A stretch of 64,000 nt of DNA from Pseudoalteromonas spongiae UST010723-006 (GCF_000238255.3 NZ_CP011040.1:744001-808000), one strand, 5' to 3'; counted from the first letter of the stretch, positions 7,708 through 16,948 are shown. Notes: generated by a model from the letters alone, not told the origin. Translations and numbers: made by a program.

Positions 7708-8622
7708 ATGACAAACGTTGCCACAATTAAACAAGCGAGTCTAATCACCGCAATTAAAACGCCTTACCACAGCAATGGCGAAATTGATTTACCCACTTAC
7801 GACATGCTAGTTGAAAAGCAAATCGAAGCCGGTGTAGATGGCATTATTGTCGGTGGTACAACGGGCGAAGGCCAGTTAATGAACTGGGAAGAGCATTTAA
7901 TGCTTATCGCCCACAGTGTTAACAAATTTAAAGGCCAATTACTTATTATTGGTAACACCGGCAGTAACAATACTAAAGAAGCAATTAAAGCCACACAATA
8001 TGGTTTTGCAACAGGTATGGATGCAGCACTTCAGATTAATCCCTACTACGGACGCACGTCAAATCAAGGGGTTATTGCTCACTTTGAACGTGTATTAGCG
8101 ATTGGCCCTGCATTTATTTACAACGTACCTGGGCGTACGGGTCAAGATTTAACACCTGATATTATTGAGCAGCTTGCTCAGTCAGAAAACTTTATTGGCG
8201 TAAAAGAATGCGGCGGTAATGAGCGAATTGAATATTATGAAAGCAAAGGCATTGCATGTTGGTCTGGTAACGACGACGAAGCCCATGAGAGTCGCCATAA
8301 AGCCAAATCACATGGTGTGATTTCAGTTACGTCAAATTTAATTCCGAGTGTATTTCGTGAATTAATGGACCGTGAAAATAATGAACTTAACGACCAATGC
8401 CAGCAATTAATGGCCTGGTTATTTTGTGAGCCAAATCCAATTGCGATTAATACCGCATTGGCGTTATCGGGCGCGGTAAAACCTGTGTTCCGCTTACCGT
8501 ACGTGCCGCTTAACGATCAGCAAATCGAAACAGGTATGGGATTAATGCGCCAGTTTGAAGATAAGCTTGTTGGCGATTCGCTTAGTCAACTCGCACAAAG
8601 CGATTTTATCATCACCCCATAA
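7708..8622 (+). CDS. dapA: 4-hydroxy-tetrahydrodipicolinate synthase, plant-like
   Basis: A 304-residue DapA, a TIM-barrel enzyme that condenses pyruvate with aspartate semialdehyde in lysine and diaminopimelate synthesis. The Schiff-base lysine is in GVKECGG (residue 166) and the catalytic tyrosine in FIYNVPGRTGQD. Many segments are close to my recollection of plant plastid enzymes and not to E. coli DapA: LITAIKTPY, IVGGTTGEGQLMNWEEH, SGNDDE, GVISVTSNL, MAWLFCEPNPI and PVFRLPYVPL. The gene is not next to the usual bamC/nlpB partner. A terminator follows. A related non-lysine aldolase role cannot be excluded. Confidence 0.88.
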   Translation: MTNVATIKQASLITAIKTPYHSNGEIDLPTYDMLVEKQIEAGVDGIIVGGTTGEGQLMNWEEHLMLIAHSVNKFKGQLLIIGNTGSNNTKEAIKATQYGFATGMDAALQINPYYGRTSNQGVIAHFERVLAIGPAFIYNVPGRTGQDLTPDIIEQLAQSENFIGVKECGGNERIEYYESKGIACWSGNDDEAHESRHKAKSHGVISVTSNLIPSVFRELMDRENNELNDQCQQLMAWLFCEPNPIAINTALALSGAVKPVFRLPYVPLNDQQIETGMGLMRQFEDKLVGDSLSQLAQSDFIITP

Positions 8623-8636
8623 CGCCCGTTTTTATA

Positions 8637-8663
8637 AAAGCGATCGGTTAAACGCTCGCTTTT
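8637..8663 (+). terminator. Terminator of dapA
   Basis: AAAAGCGA and TCGCTTTT arms with a 12-base loop, 14 bases after the dapA stop codon. Confidence 0.6.
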
Positions 8664-8728
8664 AGCTATTCTGCACCGTACTTTCCTTGTTATAATCAAC
8701 GTAATTCCCTCAATAGGTTTCCAATATT

Positions 8729-9994
8729 ATGAATTTCAAATCCTTTAGCTTTGCTGACTCGATTTTATCAGCACTAGAGAAAATGGGTTATGAATCACTA
8801 ACGCCAGTACAGAAAATGGCGATACCACATGTACGTCGTGGTCACGACGTGCTTGCAAGTGCGCAAACAGGCACAGGTAAAACAGCAGCGTTTGCGCTGC
8901 CGATCATTCAAAAGCTACTTGATAGTAACGCCAATGGCGAGTCAATTCGCGCTGTGATTTTAGCGCCGACGCGTGAACTAGTTGATCAAATTGATCACAA
9001 CATTAAACAATTTACGGCGTTTAACAATTTAAAGTCGGTTGCAATTTTCGGTGGTGTAGAGCACGACAAACAAATTAACCGTGTTAATAAAGGCTGCGAT
9101 ATTCTTGTCGCAACGCCAGGGCGTTTAATTGAACACTTACGTAAAGGCAATTTCGCGCTTAATAACGCGTGTTATGTCGTACTTGATGAAGCAGACCGTA
9201 TGCTAGATATGGGCTTTCGCTTAGATATTGAAACCATCTTAGAGCAATGTGACAAAAATAAACAAACATTGTTGTTTTCAGCAACGTATCCGTCGGCAGT
9301 TAAACAGTTTGCTACAAAAGCACTTAAAAATCCGAAAATTGTTCAGGTAAGTAGAGACAACGAAACGGCGAGTACAATTACCCACGTTGCGTATCCCGTA
9401 TCAAACGACAGAAAATTAGAGCTATTGTCGGAGCTTATTTGTCGTAAAGGATGGAAGCAAGTACTGGTTTTCGTCAACATGAAAGAAGATGTACAGTTAA
9501 TTGTTGACGAGCTTACACAATACGGCGTTACTGTTGGTGTGATGCATGGCGATAAAAGCCAAGGCAATCGTCGCCGCGCCTTACGTGAATTTAAAGACGG
9601 TAAAACCACTATTTTAGTGGGTACGGAAGTCGCGGCTCGCGGCTTGGATATTGCCGGACTACCACGCGTAATTAACTTTGATTTGCCATACCTTGCTGAA
9701 GATTATGTTCACCGCATCGGGCGTACAGGTCGCGCCGGGCAAAAAGGCTTTGCTATTTCATTAGTTAGCCGTGAAGAAGAGCACGTACTTGCGCAAATTG
9801 AAGACTTAATTCAAGACAAAGTTAAGCGTATTTATTACCCTGGCTTTGAAGTAAGTAACCGTGATGGCTTAATTAAAAAAATCGGCAAGAAAACCTCGCT
9901 GCAAAAGCGTATTCGTTCGAATCGAGCAACGCAGTACGGTGCAGAAGCCAAGATGCAAAATCGTCAGAAAATCAGAAAAGCATTTAAAAAGTAA
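8729..9994 (+). CDS. DEAD-box ATP-dependent RNA helicase, RhlE-like
   Basis: A 421-residue DEAD-box helicase that unwinds short RNA duplexes, with likely roles in ribosome assembly or RNA decay. All core motifs are present in order: Q motif (LTPVQ), AQTGTGKT, PTRELVDQ, TPGR, LDEADRMLD, SAT, ARGLDI and HRIGRTGR. The C-terminal tail after residue 385 is short and basic (IRSNRATQ, KIRKAFKK), consistent with RNA binding. It is a single-gene unit between two terminators. Assignment among RhlE, SrmB and related subfamilies is not certain. Confidence 0.93.
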   Translation: MNFKSFSFADSILSALEKMGYESLTPVQKMAIPHVRRGHDVLASAQTGTGKTAAFALPIIQKLLDSNANGESIRAVILAPTRELVDQIDHNIKQFTAFNNLKSVAIFGGVEHDKQINRVNKGCDILVATPGRLIEHLRKGNFALNNACYVVLDEADRMLDMGFRLDIETILEQCDKNKQTLLFSATYPSAVKQFATKALKNPKIVQVSRDNETASTITHVAYPVSNDRKLELLSELICRKGWKQVLVFVNMKEDVQLIVDELTQYGVTVGVMHGDKSQGNRRRALREFKDGKTTILVGTEVAARGLDIAGLPRVINFDLPYLAEDYVHRIGRTGRAGQKGFAISLVSREEEHVLAQIEDLIQDKVKRIYYPGFEVSNRDGLIKKIGKKTSLQKRIRSNRATQYGAEAKMQNRQKIRKAFKK

Positions 9995-10051
9995 CAACTA
10001 AGTTTAATATTTCGTTGTTATCGAGTAGCTGAAAAAGCGAAAGTTAAATAC

Positions 10052-10080
10052 AAAAAAGGAGCATTTAATGCTCCTTTTTT
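10052..10080. terminator. Bidirectional terminator, helicase / AbgT
   Basis: AAAAAAGGAGCATT pairs with AATGCTCCTTTTTT nearly without a loop; it has A and T tracts on both sides and lies between convergent genes. Confidence 0.88.
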
Positions 10081-10131
10081 ATTTCAAATTGCTAATAGCT
10101 TACGCCAATAGCGCTTAGCAAGCTTAACCTT

Positions 10132-11721
10132 CTATGGCGTATAGTAGATTGGTGAATTAGGGCCAACTGGCATACCTAGCACGAATACCCATAAGTAGAA
10201 TAAACATACCCAGCCTACAAAGAAGAACATTGAATATGGCAGCATGGTTGCGACAAGTGTTCCTATGCCCATATCTTTTTTGTATTTGGTTGCCACCGCG
10301 AGGATTAAGCCAAAATAACTCATCATTGGCGTGATAAGGTTAGTTACCGAATCACCAATACGGTAGGCTGCTTGAATTGTTTCAGGCGCATAACCGATAA
10401 GCATTAACATAGGTACAAATATTGGCGCGGTGATTGCCCACTGTGCCGACGATGAACCTAAACTCAAGTTAACCACTGCACACATAAAAATAAACAGTAC
10501 AAATACTTCAGGGCCAGTTAAGTTTAACGCAGTTAACATAGCCGCGCCTTTAACCGCTAAGATAGTACCTAAGTTGGTCCATTTAAAGAATGCAACAAAT
10601 TGTGCAGCGAAGAATACTAACACAATGTACATACCCATTGAGCTCATACTTTTAGACATGGCATCAATGATATCGCGGTCATTTTTCATTGAACCAACAA
10701 CGCGACCATACACAAAACCAGGAATAGCAAAGGTTACAAAGATAAATACAACAATCCCTTTTAAGAAAGGTGAACCGGCTACTAATCCGGTTTCTGGGTG
10801 ACGTAGAATGCCGTTTTCAGGCACGATTGTTGTGGCAAGTACGGCACACGTCGCTAAAAAAGCAAGACCAGCGTAACGTAAACCTTTACGTTCAACGTCA
10901 GTTAAGTGGTCGATTTTGTTATCCGCTAAATCAATGCTTGCTTCATCATTGTTGTATTTACCTAAGCGAGGCTCAACAATTTTTTCCGTTACCCACGTAC
11001 CAACAAAGGCGATTAACACCACTGAAATGGCCATAAAGTAATAGTTTGCTTCTGGGCCTACTTCATATGTTGGGTCAATCATTTGTGCTGCTGGCGTAGT
11101 AATACCCGCAAGTAATGGGTCAATTGTACCCAGCAACAGGTTGGCACTGTAACCACCAGAAACACCGGCAAACGCAGCAGCTAGGCCTGCTAACGGGTGA
11201 CGACCAAGGCTGTGGAAGATCATTGCAGCTAACGGAATAAGTACGACATAACCAAGTTCTGACGCTGTGTTAGACAAAATCGCAGCAAACACTACCATAA
11301 ACGTTACTAGGCGTTTTGGCGCACCCATTACCATGCCGCGCATTGCCGCTGATAACATACCTGAATGCTCTGCAACACTTACGCCTAATAATGCAACGAG
11401 TACCGTACCAAGTGGCGCAAAACCTGTGAAGTTAGTAACAAGTCCAGTCACGATACGTTGTAAACCTTCAGCGCTCATAAGCGATACAACTTCAATAACA
11501 CCATCTGGTGCACGACCTTTAGCACCTTCTGGGCGTGGATCAATGGCGCTAACCCCCATCCAATCTGCAATACCGCTGAAAATAACAATAGCAACACAGA
11601 ACATTGCAAATAGGGTGATTGGGTGAGGCAGTAAATTACCGAGGAATTCGACGGTTGCTAAAAAGCGATTAAACAACCCTTTATTTTGGTTATCTTGAGA
11701 GTTTACTTCTATCGTTGACAT
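10132..11721 (-). CDS. AbgT family transporter
   Basis: A 529-residue inner-membrane protein with about 11-13 helices, belonging to the AbgT family (E. coli AbgT, Neisseria MtrF). Family members import p-aminobenzoyl-glutamate or export sulfonamide-type antimetabolites. Typical features are the early NLLPHPITLFAMF helix, LSNTASELGYVVLIPL hairpin, and the C-terminal segment SVTNLITPMMSYFGLILA. The substrate cannot be read from sequence; there is no adjacent abgA/abgB peptidase, which argues against a dedicated p-aminobenzoyl-glutamate operon. Transcribed alone. Confidence 0.9.
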   Translation of the reverse strand: MSTIEVNSQDNQNKGLFNRFLATVEFLGNLLPHPITLFAMFCVAIVIFSGIADWMGVSAIDPRPEGAKGRAPDGVIEVVSLMSAEGLQRIVTGLVTNFTGFAPLGTVLVALLGVSVAEHSGMLSAAMRGMVMGAPKRLVTFMVVFAAILSNTASELGYVVLIPLAAMIFHSLGRHPLAGLAAAFAGVSGGYSANLLLGTIDPLLAGITTPAAQMIDPTYEVGPEANYYFMAISVVLIAFVGTWVTEKIVEPRLGKYNNDEASIDLADNKIDHLTDVERKGLRYAGLAFLATCAVLATTIVPENGILRHPETGLVAGSPFLKGIVVFIFVTFAIPGFVYGRVVGSMKNDRDIIDAMSKSMSSMGMYIVLVFFAAQFVAFFKWTNLGTILAVKGAAMLTALNLTGPEVFVLFIFMCAVVNLSLGSSSAQWAITAPIFVPMLMLIGYAPETIQAAYRIGDSVTNLITPMMSYFGLILAVATKYKKDMGIGTLVATMLPYSMFFFVGWVCLFYLWVFVLGMPVGPNSPIYYTP

Positions 11722-11825
11722 GAATAATAACGGTTAATATAAAAATGCCCGCAACATACCATAATACGTAGATATTACCAAGGCTGATGCGGTTAACCGC
11801 GCGTTACGCTGCCAAACAGCGGCGA

Positions 11826-12611
11826 TTATTGCTGTGCTAAGAAGTCAAACCACTGCTGTTGATATGCGGCTAGTTTAATGTGTTTTTTCGACAGCAAATG
11901 GCGTTGCTTGTTTTCCTCAGATGTAAACGGGCCGACACGACATAGCGGGCAATAACCGGTTTTATTAAAAGTAAAAGGGGTAAATTGATTTATCACCGAT
12001 TCTGGTTGTGTTACATCGGAGTAGCAATAAATAAAGCCTTTAGTGTCTTTAACCTGTTTATCACGATCAACATTACGAATTTGATAGTCAGGAAAAAGTG
12101 AATAGTTAAACGCTTGTTTACCCAAGTAAGCGATTGATGTGTCGGTAACAAGATCAGTTTCTATCTGCCAATGGCTATAAGGTTTAACTTCTTTTGAAGT
12201 GATGTAACTGAGACGTGCACCGTTTTTATCTAAAAAGTAGTCAAAACATGCAAGTAAATAATTACGTAGCAAGTTACGATTTACAATATTTTGATTTGGG
12301 GCCTGATCAAACGCATCTTTTGACTTAACTGCAGGAACAAGCGGAAATTGAAAAATCACTAAGTCAAACGCACCGCAAAGGGTATTTGGCCAGGTTTTAG
12401 CGTTTGTTATATCAAGTTCATAATGTACATTCGCATTTAATCGATTTAATCCGTTAATGCCATTTTTACTGTATTTATCCATAATGGTTGCTTTCGCATC
12501 TAATACTGACGCTGATAAATGTGTTATTTGATGATGAGCAAGTAACGAATACGAAAAGGTGAGGTCGCCATCGCCAATGGTAAGAATACGCCAGTTGGGT
12601 TTTAAGAACAT
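11826..12611 (-). CDS. BMT5-like methyltransferase with U1-type zinc finger
   Basis: A 261-residue protein. Residues 8-200 form a Rossmann-like domain resembling eukaryotic BMT5 (25S rRNA uridine-N3 methyltransferase, DUF2431): the SAM-loop-like ILTIGDGDLTFSYSLL at the N-terminus, SVLDAKATIMDKY, and FDLVIFQFPL. Residues 221-244 form a C-x2-C-x13-H-x5-H zinc finger (CPLC...H238...H244), similar to U1/JAZ-type RNA-binding fingers. I infer a methyltransferase acting on structured RNA. Target and activity are unproven. It is divergent from rluF, another RNA-modification gene, with 118 bases between them. Confidence 0.72.
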   Translation of the reverse strand: MFLKPNWRILTIGDGDLTFSYSLLAHHQITHLSASVLDAKATIMDKYSKNGINGLNRLNANVHYELDITNAKTWPNTLCGAFDLVIFQFPLVPAVKSKDAFDQAPNQNIVNRNLLRNYLLACFDYFLDKNGARLSYITSKEVKPYSHWQIETDLVTDTSIAYLGKQAFNYSLFPDYQIRNVDRDKQVKDTKGFIYCYSDVTQPESVINQFTPFTFNKTGYCPLCRVGPFTSEENKQRHLLSKKHIKLAAYQQQWFDFLAQQ

Positions 12612-12729
12612 AAAATCAAAGTGCTAAAACAAAAACGCTATTCTAACATGTGCATTTACCTGAGAAAACGCAAGCGTTTTAAATGTGGCTGAATTACAAT
12701 AGCGCCATAGATTATTTAGTTGTTTAGAT

Positions 12730-13611
12730 ATGAGTGAATTAAAACGCTTAAACAAATATATCAGTGAAACTGGTATTTGTTCACGTCGAGAAGCAGATAC
12801 GTTAATCGCAGAAGGTAAAGTTACGGTTAACGGAACAGTTGCTGAAATGGGCTTAAAAGTATCTGATGCTGATAACATTACGGTTAACGGTAAGTCATTA
12901 AAGGCAAAACCGAAACGCGTTTATATTGCATACAACAAGCCTGTGGGTGTTACCTGCACAACCGAAAAGAAAATTAAAAGTAATATTGTCTCTGCAATCA
13001 ATTACAAAGATCGAATTTTCCCAATTGGCCGCCTAGATAGACCGTCAGAAGGGCTAATCTTTTTGACCAACGAAGGCGATATCGTCAACAAAATATTGCG
13101 CGCAGGCAATAATCACGAGAAAGAGTATATTGTCACAGTCGATAAGGAAATCGACCAGCGTTTTGTTGAAAAGATGGCGTCAGGTATTCCTATTCTCGAT
13201 ACCATTACAAAACCGTGTAAAGTTAAACAACTTGGCAAGAAACGCTTTAATATTATTTTAACACAAGGGCTTAACCGACAGATCCGTCGTATGTGCGAGT
13301 ACTTAGGATTTGAAGTAATTAAGCTAAAACGTGTTCGTATTATGAATGTATCGTTAAATGATTTAGCGGTGGGACGTTGGCGCTTTTTAAGCGACAGTGA
13401 AATGGCGCAAATTAATGCATCAATTGCCGATTCAAGTAAAACGCAAGAACGTTCAACGGACCACAATAAAAAAGCGAAGAAAACGTTTAAACCTGTGCTA
13501 AATGAAACCTCAAAAGCCAGCGAAAAACCGCGCGATAAACGCAAGCGTCAAGAGCAATCTAGAAAACCAGCTAAGCGCCTTTCAGGCACGTTAAGTTTAA
13601 AACGCAAATAA
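12730..13611 (+). CDS. rluF: 23S rRNA pseudouridine synthase RluF
   Basis: A 293-residue RsuA/RluF-family pseudouridine synthase, which in E. coli modifies U2604 of 23S rRNA and tRNA-Tyr U35. An S4 RNA-binding domain occupies residues 4-60 (RLNKYISETGICSRREAD). The catalytic Asp is in FPIGRLDRPSEGL, and the RluF-specific stretches ILRAGNNHEKEY and GLNRQIRRMCE are present. The tail after residue 230 is lysine/arginine-rich, as in E. coli RluF. It is divergent from the BMT5-like gene. Confidence 0.95.
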   Translation: MSELKRLNKYISETGICSRREADTLIAEGKVTVNGTVAEMGLKVSDADNITVNGKSLKAKPKRVYIAYNKPVGVTCTTEKKIKSNIVSAINYKDRIFPIGRLDRPSEGLIFLTNEGDIVNKILRAGNNHEKEYIVTVDKEIDQRFVEKMASGIPILDTITKPCKVKQLGKKRFNIILTQGLNRQIRRMCEYLGFEVIKLKRVRIMNVSLNDLAVGRWRFLSDSEMAQINASIADSSKTQERSTDHNKKAKKTFKPVLNETSKASEKPRDKRKRQEQSRKPAKRLSGTLSLKRK

Positions 13612-13806
13612 ACAATGGGTGCGAGCCACCTATTTTTGCACTGGAATACCTTTAATAACGCATTTATGTGTAAGATTTATCTATCTCGCATGCGATTTAT
13701 TGCACTGTAACCAAGCAGCTATCTTCATAACATATCAACAAAAATTAAGCATAAATGATTACATTAGACTACGCTTTTAACACTAGGTTAAAAACTGAGA
13801 ATAACT

Positions 13807-14787
13807 GTGCGTACACTGATTTTATTAGCTTTGTTTGTTGTTTTTTTAGGGCAATTAACGCCACGCTTTGAAATCATCAAATCGATATATCAAATTGATT
13901 TGATAGCCAGTCTACAAACCCAGTTTGCGATGCTATCAATCGCACTAAGTCTACTGTTGGGCTTTTGGAATCGCACCGTGATGGTAATTTTTCTACTTGT
14001 TAGTGGATTACTGATTGCTGCAAATTTTAATGCCTATCTAAACAGCACATTGTTTATTAGCAAAACAGAAGAGTTAGTTAACCAACGTGAGGGCGATGCG
14101 ATAAAAGTGTTGCAATACACGTTTGATGATTCGCTCGACTTGGCGCTTTCACCGATTTATCAAGAAATAACACAACAAAATGCCGGGTTAATAATTCTTT
14201 TCAATGTCAATGAATTGCATATCAATCAATTAAAAGCATTAAGTGAAGGGCGCTTTAATTACGGTATTCGCAAAAAAGAAAGTCTGCCAAGTAATATTGC
14301 CATTATCAGTAAGTATGCAATCAGTAAAAAGCAAAAAACCTCCTTTTTAGATGAAAGAGGGGATTTGGTGTCTCTTGGCATAGTATTTAACAAGCAAACT
14401 CTCGATATATTTGCAATGCACCCACCGAGACCGACAACAGAGGTTAATTGGCGACGTCGCAATTTAATGTTGAATACATTAGAGGCGCGATTAAATAATG
14501 GTGATAATACGTCGCCTTATTCTTTGGTTGTTACCGAGCTGTATACAACGGTGTGGTCTAAGTATTTTCCAAATTTAACGAACTTACGCTCATGTGCTTA
14601 TACAATGGGACTTTATGGCACTTGGTATGCAAAGCCTTGGTTAAAGTCTTTGGGTGGGCTAGGTGCAATCAATACAAGTCATTGCTTTTTTAGTTATCGA
14701 TTAAAAACAAATAACTTAGAGACTCACCAAGTGGCACATTCAGATAATAATATTGTTACGTACTCGGTAACAATACCAACAACTTAG
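13807..14787 (+). CDS. Membrane protein with degenerate EEP-nuclease domain
   Basis: A 326-residue protein starting with GTG. Three hydrophobic helices cover about residues 1-80, followed by a domain of the endonuclease/exonuclease/phosphatase (EEP) superfamily (FAMHPPRPT, RRRNLMLNTLEARL, LQGTW-like LYGTWYA). Expected catalytic residues are missing: the GDFNxTPWS motif reads TELYTTVWS (residues 243-251), and the terminal DH pair reads SH (near residue 292). It is probably a pseudoenzyme with a binding role. It converges with and overlaps by 4 bases the minus-strand gene that follows. Confidence 0.68.
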   Translation: MRTLILLALFVVFLGQLTPRFEIIKSIYQIDLIASLQTQFAMLSIALSLLLGFWNRTVMVIFLLVSGLLIAANFNAYLNSTLFISKTEELVNQREGDAIKVLQYTFDDSLDLALSPIYQEITQQNAGLIILFNVNELHINQLKALSEGRFNYGIRKKESLPSNIAIISKYAISKKQKTSFLDERGDLVSLGIVFNKQTLDIFAMHPPRPTTEVNWRRRNLMLNTLEARLNNGDNTSPYSLVVTELYTTVWSKYFPNLTNLRSCAYTMGLYGTWYAKPWLKSLGGLGAINTSHCFFSYRLKTNNLETHQVAHSDNNIVTYSVTIPTT

Positions 14788-15182
14788 GGACTAAAAATTT
14801 TATGGTATACAACCATCACGCTAATTAAGATTGCGCTCGCGAGCGGCAGTAAACTGAACATAAGCCATACATCATAACTGACTAAACTACTTGCGCTGAA
14901 TATATTGCGCACGTTACCAGAAGAAATTAACGATACTGGAAACCAACTTAATGCGGCGTATAGTCCAATATTAGCAATGCTCTGTTGAAAAAATGTTGAA
15001 TGTGCGATTAATTTTGCAGAGCAGGCGACGGCAACTAGGCATAGCATGATGACAAAGGAGCGATAGGGAACATGCCAAAAAATCTCATTAGAATGTTGAA
15101 GAAAATCAACATCTAAAAGAATAAAACACCCGCTGACAAGCGCTGTCATAAATGAAGCTAGCAGACAATATTTATGTGACAT
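14784..15182 (-). CDS. Four-helix membrane protein of unknown function
   Basis: A 132-residue protein with four predicted membrane helices (about residues 5-25, 40-60, 68-88 and 105-127). I do not recognise a family. It lies 17 bases downstream of the solute-binding-protein gene on the same strand, so the two are probably co-transcribed. Its end overlaps the stop of the convergent EEP-like gene by four bases. No conserved charged motif is evident. Confidence 0.65.
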   Translation of the reverse strand: MSHKYCLLASFMTALVSGCFILLDVDFLQHSNEIFWHVPYRSFVIMLCLVAVACSAKLIAHSTFFQQSIANIGLYAALSWFPVSLISSGNVRNIFSASSLVSYDVWLMFSLLPLASAILISVMVVYHKIFSP

Positions 15183-15199
15183 GTGAGAGAAATAAAATA

Positions 15200-15946
15200 C
15201 TAATGAACAGGCATAGTATAATTTAGTAGGCGTTGTTTCCAGTGTTTCGTAAAGTCTTCACAGATTAAAATTGAATTTAACGTTAAATATAAGCGGTTAT
15301 TTTGGCTTTTAGGCAACATGATATGGCGAGTAAATGTATCGTGATGTTTTTCTGCAATGTAGAAGTCGTTGTGGTCTTGTTTACTTAAATAAAGAAAGGT
15401 GTAATAGCTCAATATCGCAGTATCGATACGCTCTTTTTTCAACATATCAAATAATTGCGTTTCGCTTTGTGTATTTACGCGGGTTAATTTTTGCTGATTT
15501 GCTAACGAATCAACACCTACGTATTTAAAGCCGTGAATGCCACCAACCCGTTTGCTTTCAAGATCTGATAATTCGTTCACAATCACAGGGTGCTTACTTA
15601 AGCTCACAAATATATCTTGATCGGACATCATTTTCGGCGTCCAATGATAGCGTGATTGAGTCGGATCTCTAAACCACTTGGGATTAACACCAATGACTAC
15701 ACCGTTTAGTTTGTTTTGTTTCAAACGATGGTCGATGCGTTTTCGCGGCATGTACACCAATTTAAACTGATAGCCAGAATTCATTTGGTTGAGTAAATCG
15801 ACGAACTCAAAATATAATCCTGATTTTTGTTCCAAGTCGATAACGTAAGGCGGCATATTATGATAGGTATATACCTCAACTTGGTTTTGTCTTGCGGTTA
15901 GTTGCAAAGGTAAGATAAATAAAAGCAGTAAAATATATTTCATCAA
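15200..15946 (-). CDS. Periplasmic solute-binding family 3 protein
   Basis: A 248-residue protein with a signal peptide (about residues 1-18). Its fold resembles amino-acid-type ABC solute-binding proteins: VEVYTYHNMPPYV at the N-terminus, LYFEFVDLLNQM, then a hinge and second lobe. No ABC permease or ATPase is adjacent. In Alteromonadales, orphan proteins of this type are common and may sense or scavenge ligands, not drive transport. A second Met directly follows the first; either could be used. Confidence 0.72.
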   Translation of the reverse strand: MMKYILLLLFILPLQLTARQNQVEVYTYHNMPPYVIDLEQKSGLYFEFVDLLNQMNSGYQFKLVYMPRKRIDHRLKQNKLNGVVIGVNPKWFRDPTQSRYHWTPKMMSDQDIFVSLSKHPVIVNELSDLESKRVGGIHGFKYVGVDSLANQQKLTRVNTQSETQLFDMLKKERIDTAILSYYTFLYLSKQDHNDFYIAEKHHDTFTRHIMLPKSQNNRLYLTLNSILICEDFTKHWKQRLLNYTMPVH

Positions 15947-16028
15947 TTGGTATTTAGGCTCTTGATAAACACGCTTTCTAAATAATAGCGGCAGTTACAA
16001 CACGGTTTATTAAGTATAGTGAGCGAAT

Positions 16029-16061
16029 AATAAAAAACGAGCCATTGGCTCGTTTTTTATT
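16029..16061 (-). terminator. Terminator of the ast-type operon
   Basis: AATAAAAAACGAGCCA and TGGCTCGTTTTTTATT form an almost loopless 16-bp stem 10 bases past the DUF1338 stop codon. Symmetry allows function in both directions. Confidence 0.9.
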
Positions 16062-16070
16062 ATCTACCAA

Positions 16071-16874
16071 TTAGCGTGCGTTGGTACTTTCAAAAATTTT
16101 GTCTGCCGATGCTGCAACAAAACCGGTGTAAATATCGCCATCTGGTTTTGCGTAGCGTAGGGCAAATTCGTAAAAACAGCTAGGGATCGCTTTAACACCG
16201 TCGCTAAATGTTACGTCTGCTTTGTCAGCAAGCGTTGAAGACTGCTCTAGCAGTACTTCTGGTGAACCTTTGATCTCGCCACCTGAACTGTTTAGTTCAA
16301 AACCGGCATCTTTAAGTGCTGTGTTTACAGCTTCAATTGTTTCAAAGTTAGCGAGGTGATTAATGCTAACCGTAAAGTGATTTGCACGGTAACCCCAAGC
16401 AGCAGTCCATGCAGCGTATTCAGATTCTTCTAATAGTGTTGCATAGGTCGCTGAGTCAATTTGCCAATGCGCACCTGAGTATAAGAAATTATCAGCAGTA
16501 ATTGCGTCTTCGTCGATTTGCTCAACTAATGCGTGAATTGTTTTTTGTAGCTCAGGCGAAAACTTTTCAACAAGTAATTCAGAAATAAACACTTTTGGTT
16601 TAGTCGGATCGCTGTGCTCAAAATGCTTTGCATACAGTTTTTTAGCTTCAAAATGATACTCGCCACACTCTGTGTAGCCGACAGCTAAAAAGTGTTGTGC
16701 AAGTTTTTCAAGGCCCACTTTTTCGATATTAAATGTACGTAATGCAATGTGGTCATTAATCACGTCTGTTTGCTGCGTATCACCTAATAACTTGTGAACT
16801 TTAACTGCTGATGGCGTTACGTCTAAATAGCTTTGCCATAAGTTTTCAAATAATGTATCTACATTGTTGTGCAT
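16071..16874 (-). CDS. DUF1338 (HglS-like) metalloenzyme
   Basis: A 267-residue DUF1338 protein. The family includes HglS/YdcJ, a 2-oxoadipate dioxygenase/decarboxylase in lysine catabolism, with a His-His-Glu metal site. Candidate ligands are the His in INDHIALRTF, the His in YRANHFTVSINHL and the Glu in CFYEFALRY. This is the shorter form (YdcJ is about 450 residues). It is the third gene after astC and astA, so an accessory role in arginine/ornithine or lysine breakdown is likely. The true substrate is unknown. Confidence 0.8.
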   Translation of the reverse strand: MHNNVDTLFENLWQSYLDVTPSAVKVHKLLGDTQQTDVINDHIALRTFNIEKVGLEKLAQHFLAVGYTECGEYHFEAKKLYAKHFEHSDPTKPKVFISELLVEKFSPELQKTIHALVEQIDEDAITADNFLYSGAHWQIDSATYATLLEESEYAAWTAAWGYRANHFTVSINHLANFETIEAVNTALKDAGFELNSSGGEIKGSPEVLLEQSSTLADKADVTFSDGVKAIPSCFYEFALRYAKPDGDIYTGFVAASADKIFESTNAR

Positions 16875-16948
16875 AATGTTACCTTTGTATTAGTGAACAG
16901 GGCGACCTGAACACTGTAATTGTGTATTAAAGTAGGTTTAAGCACGAC

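Noticed and set aside
10430..11626. Plus-strand long frames opposite the AbgT gene
   Set aside because: They are antisense shadows of a well-supported transporter with low-complexity, Thr/Asn-rich translations.
14259..14462. Minus-strand frame inside the EEP-like gene
   Set aside because: Shadow frame inside a gene with better domain support.
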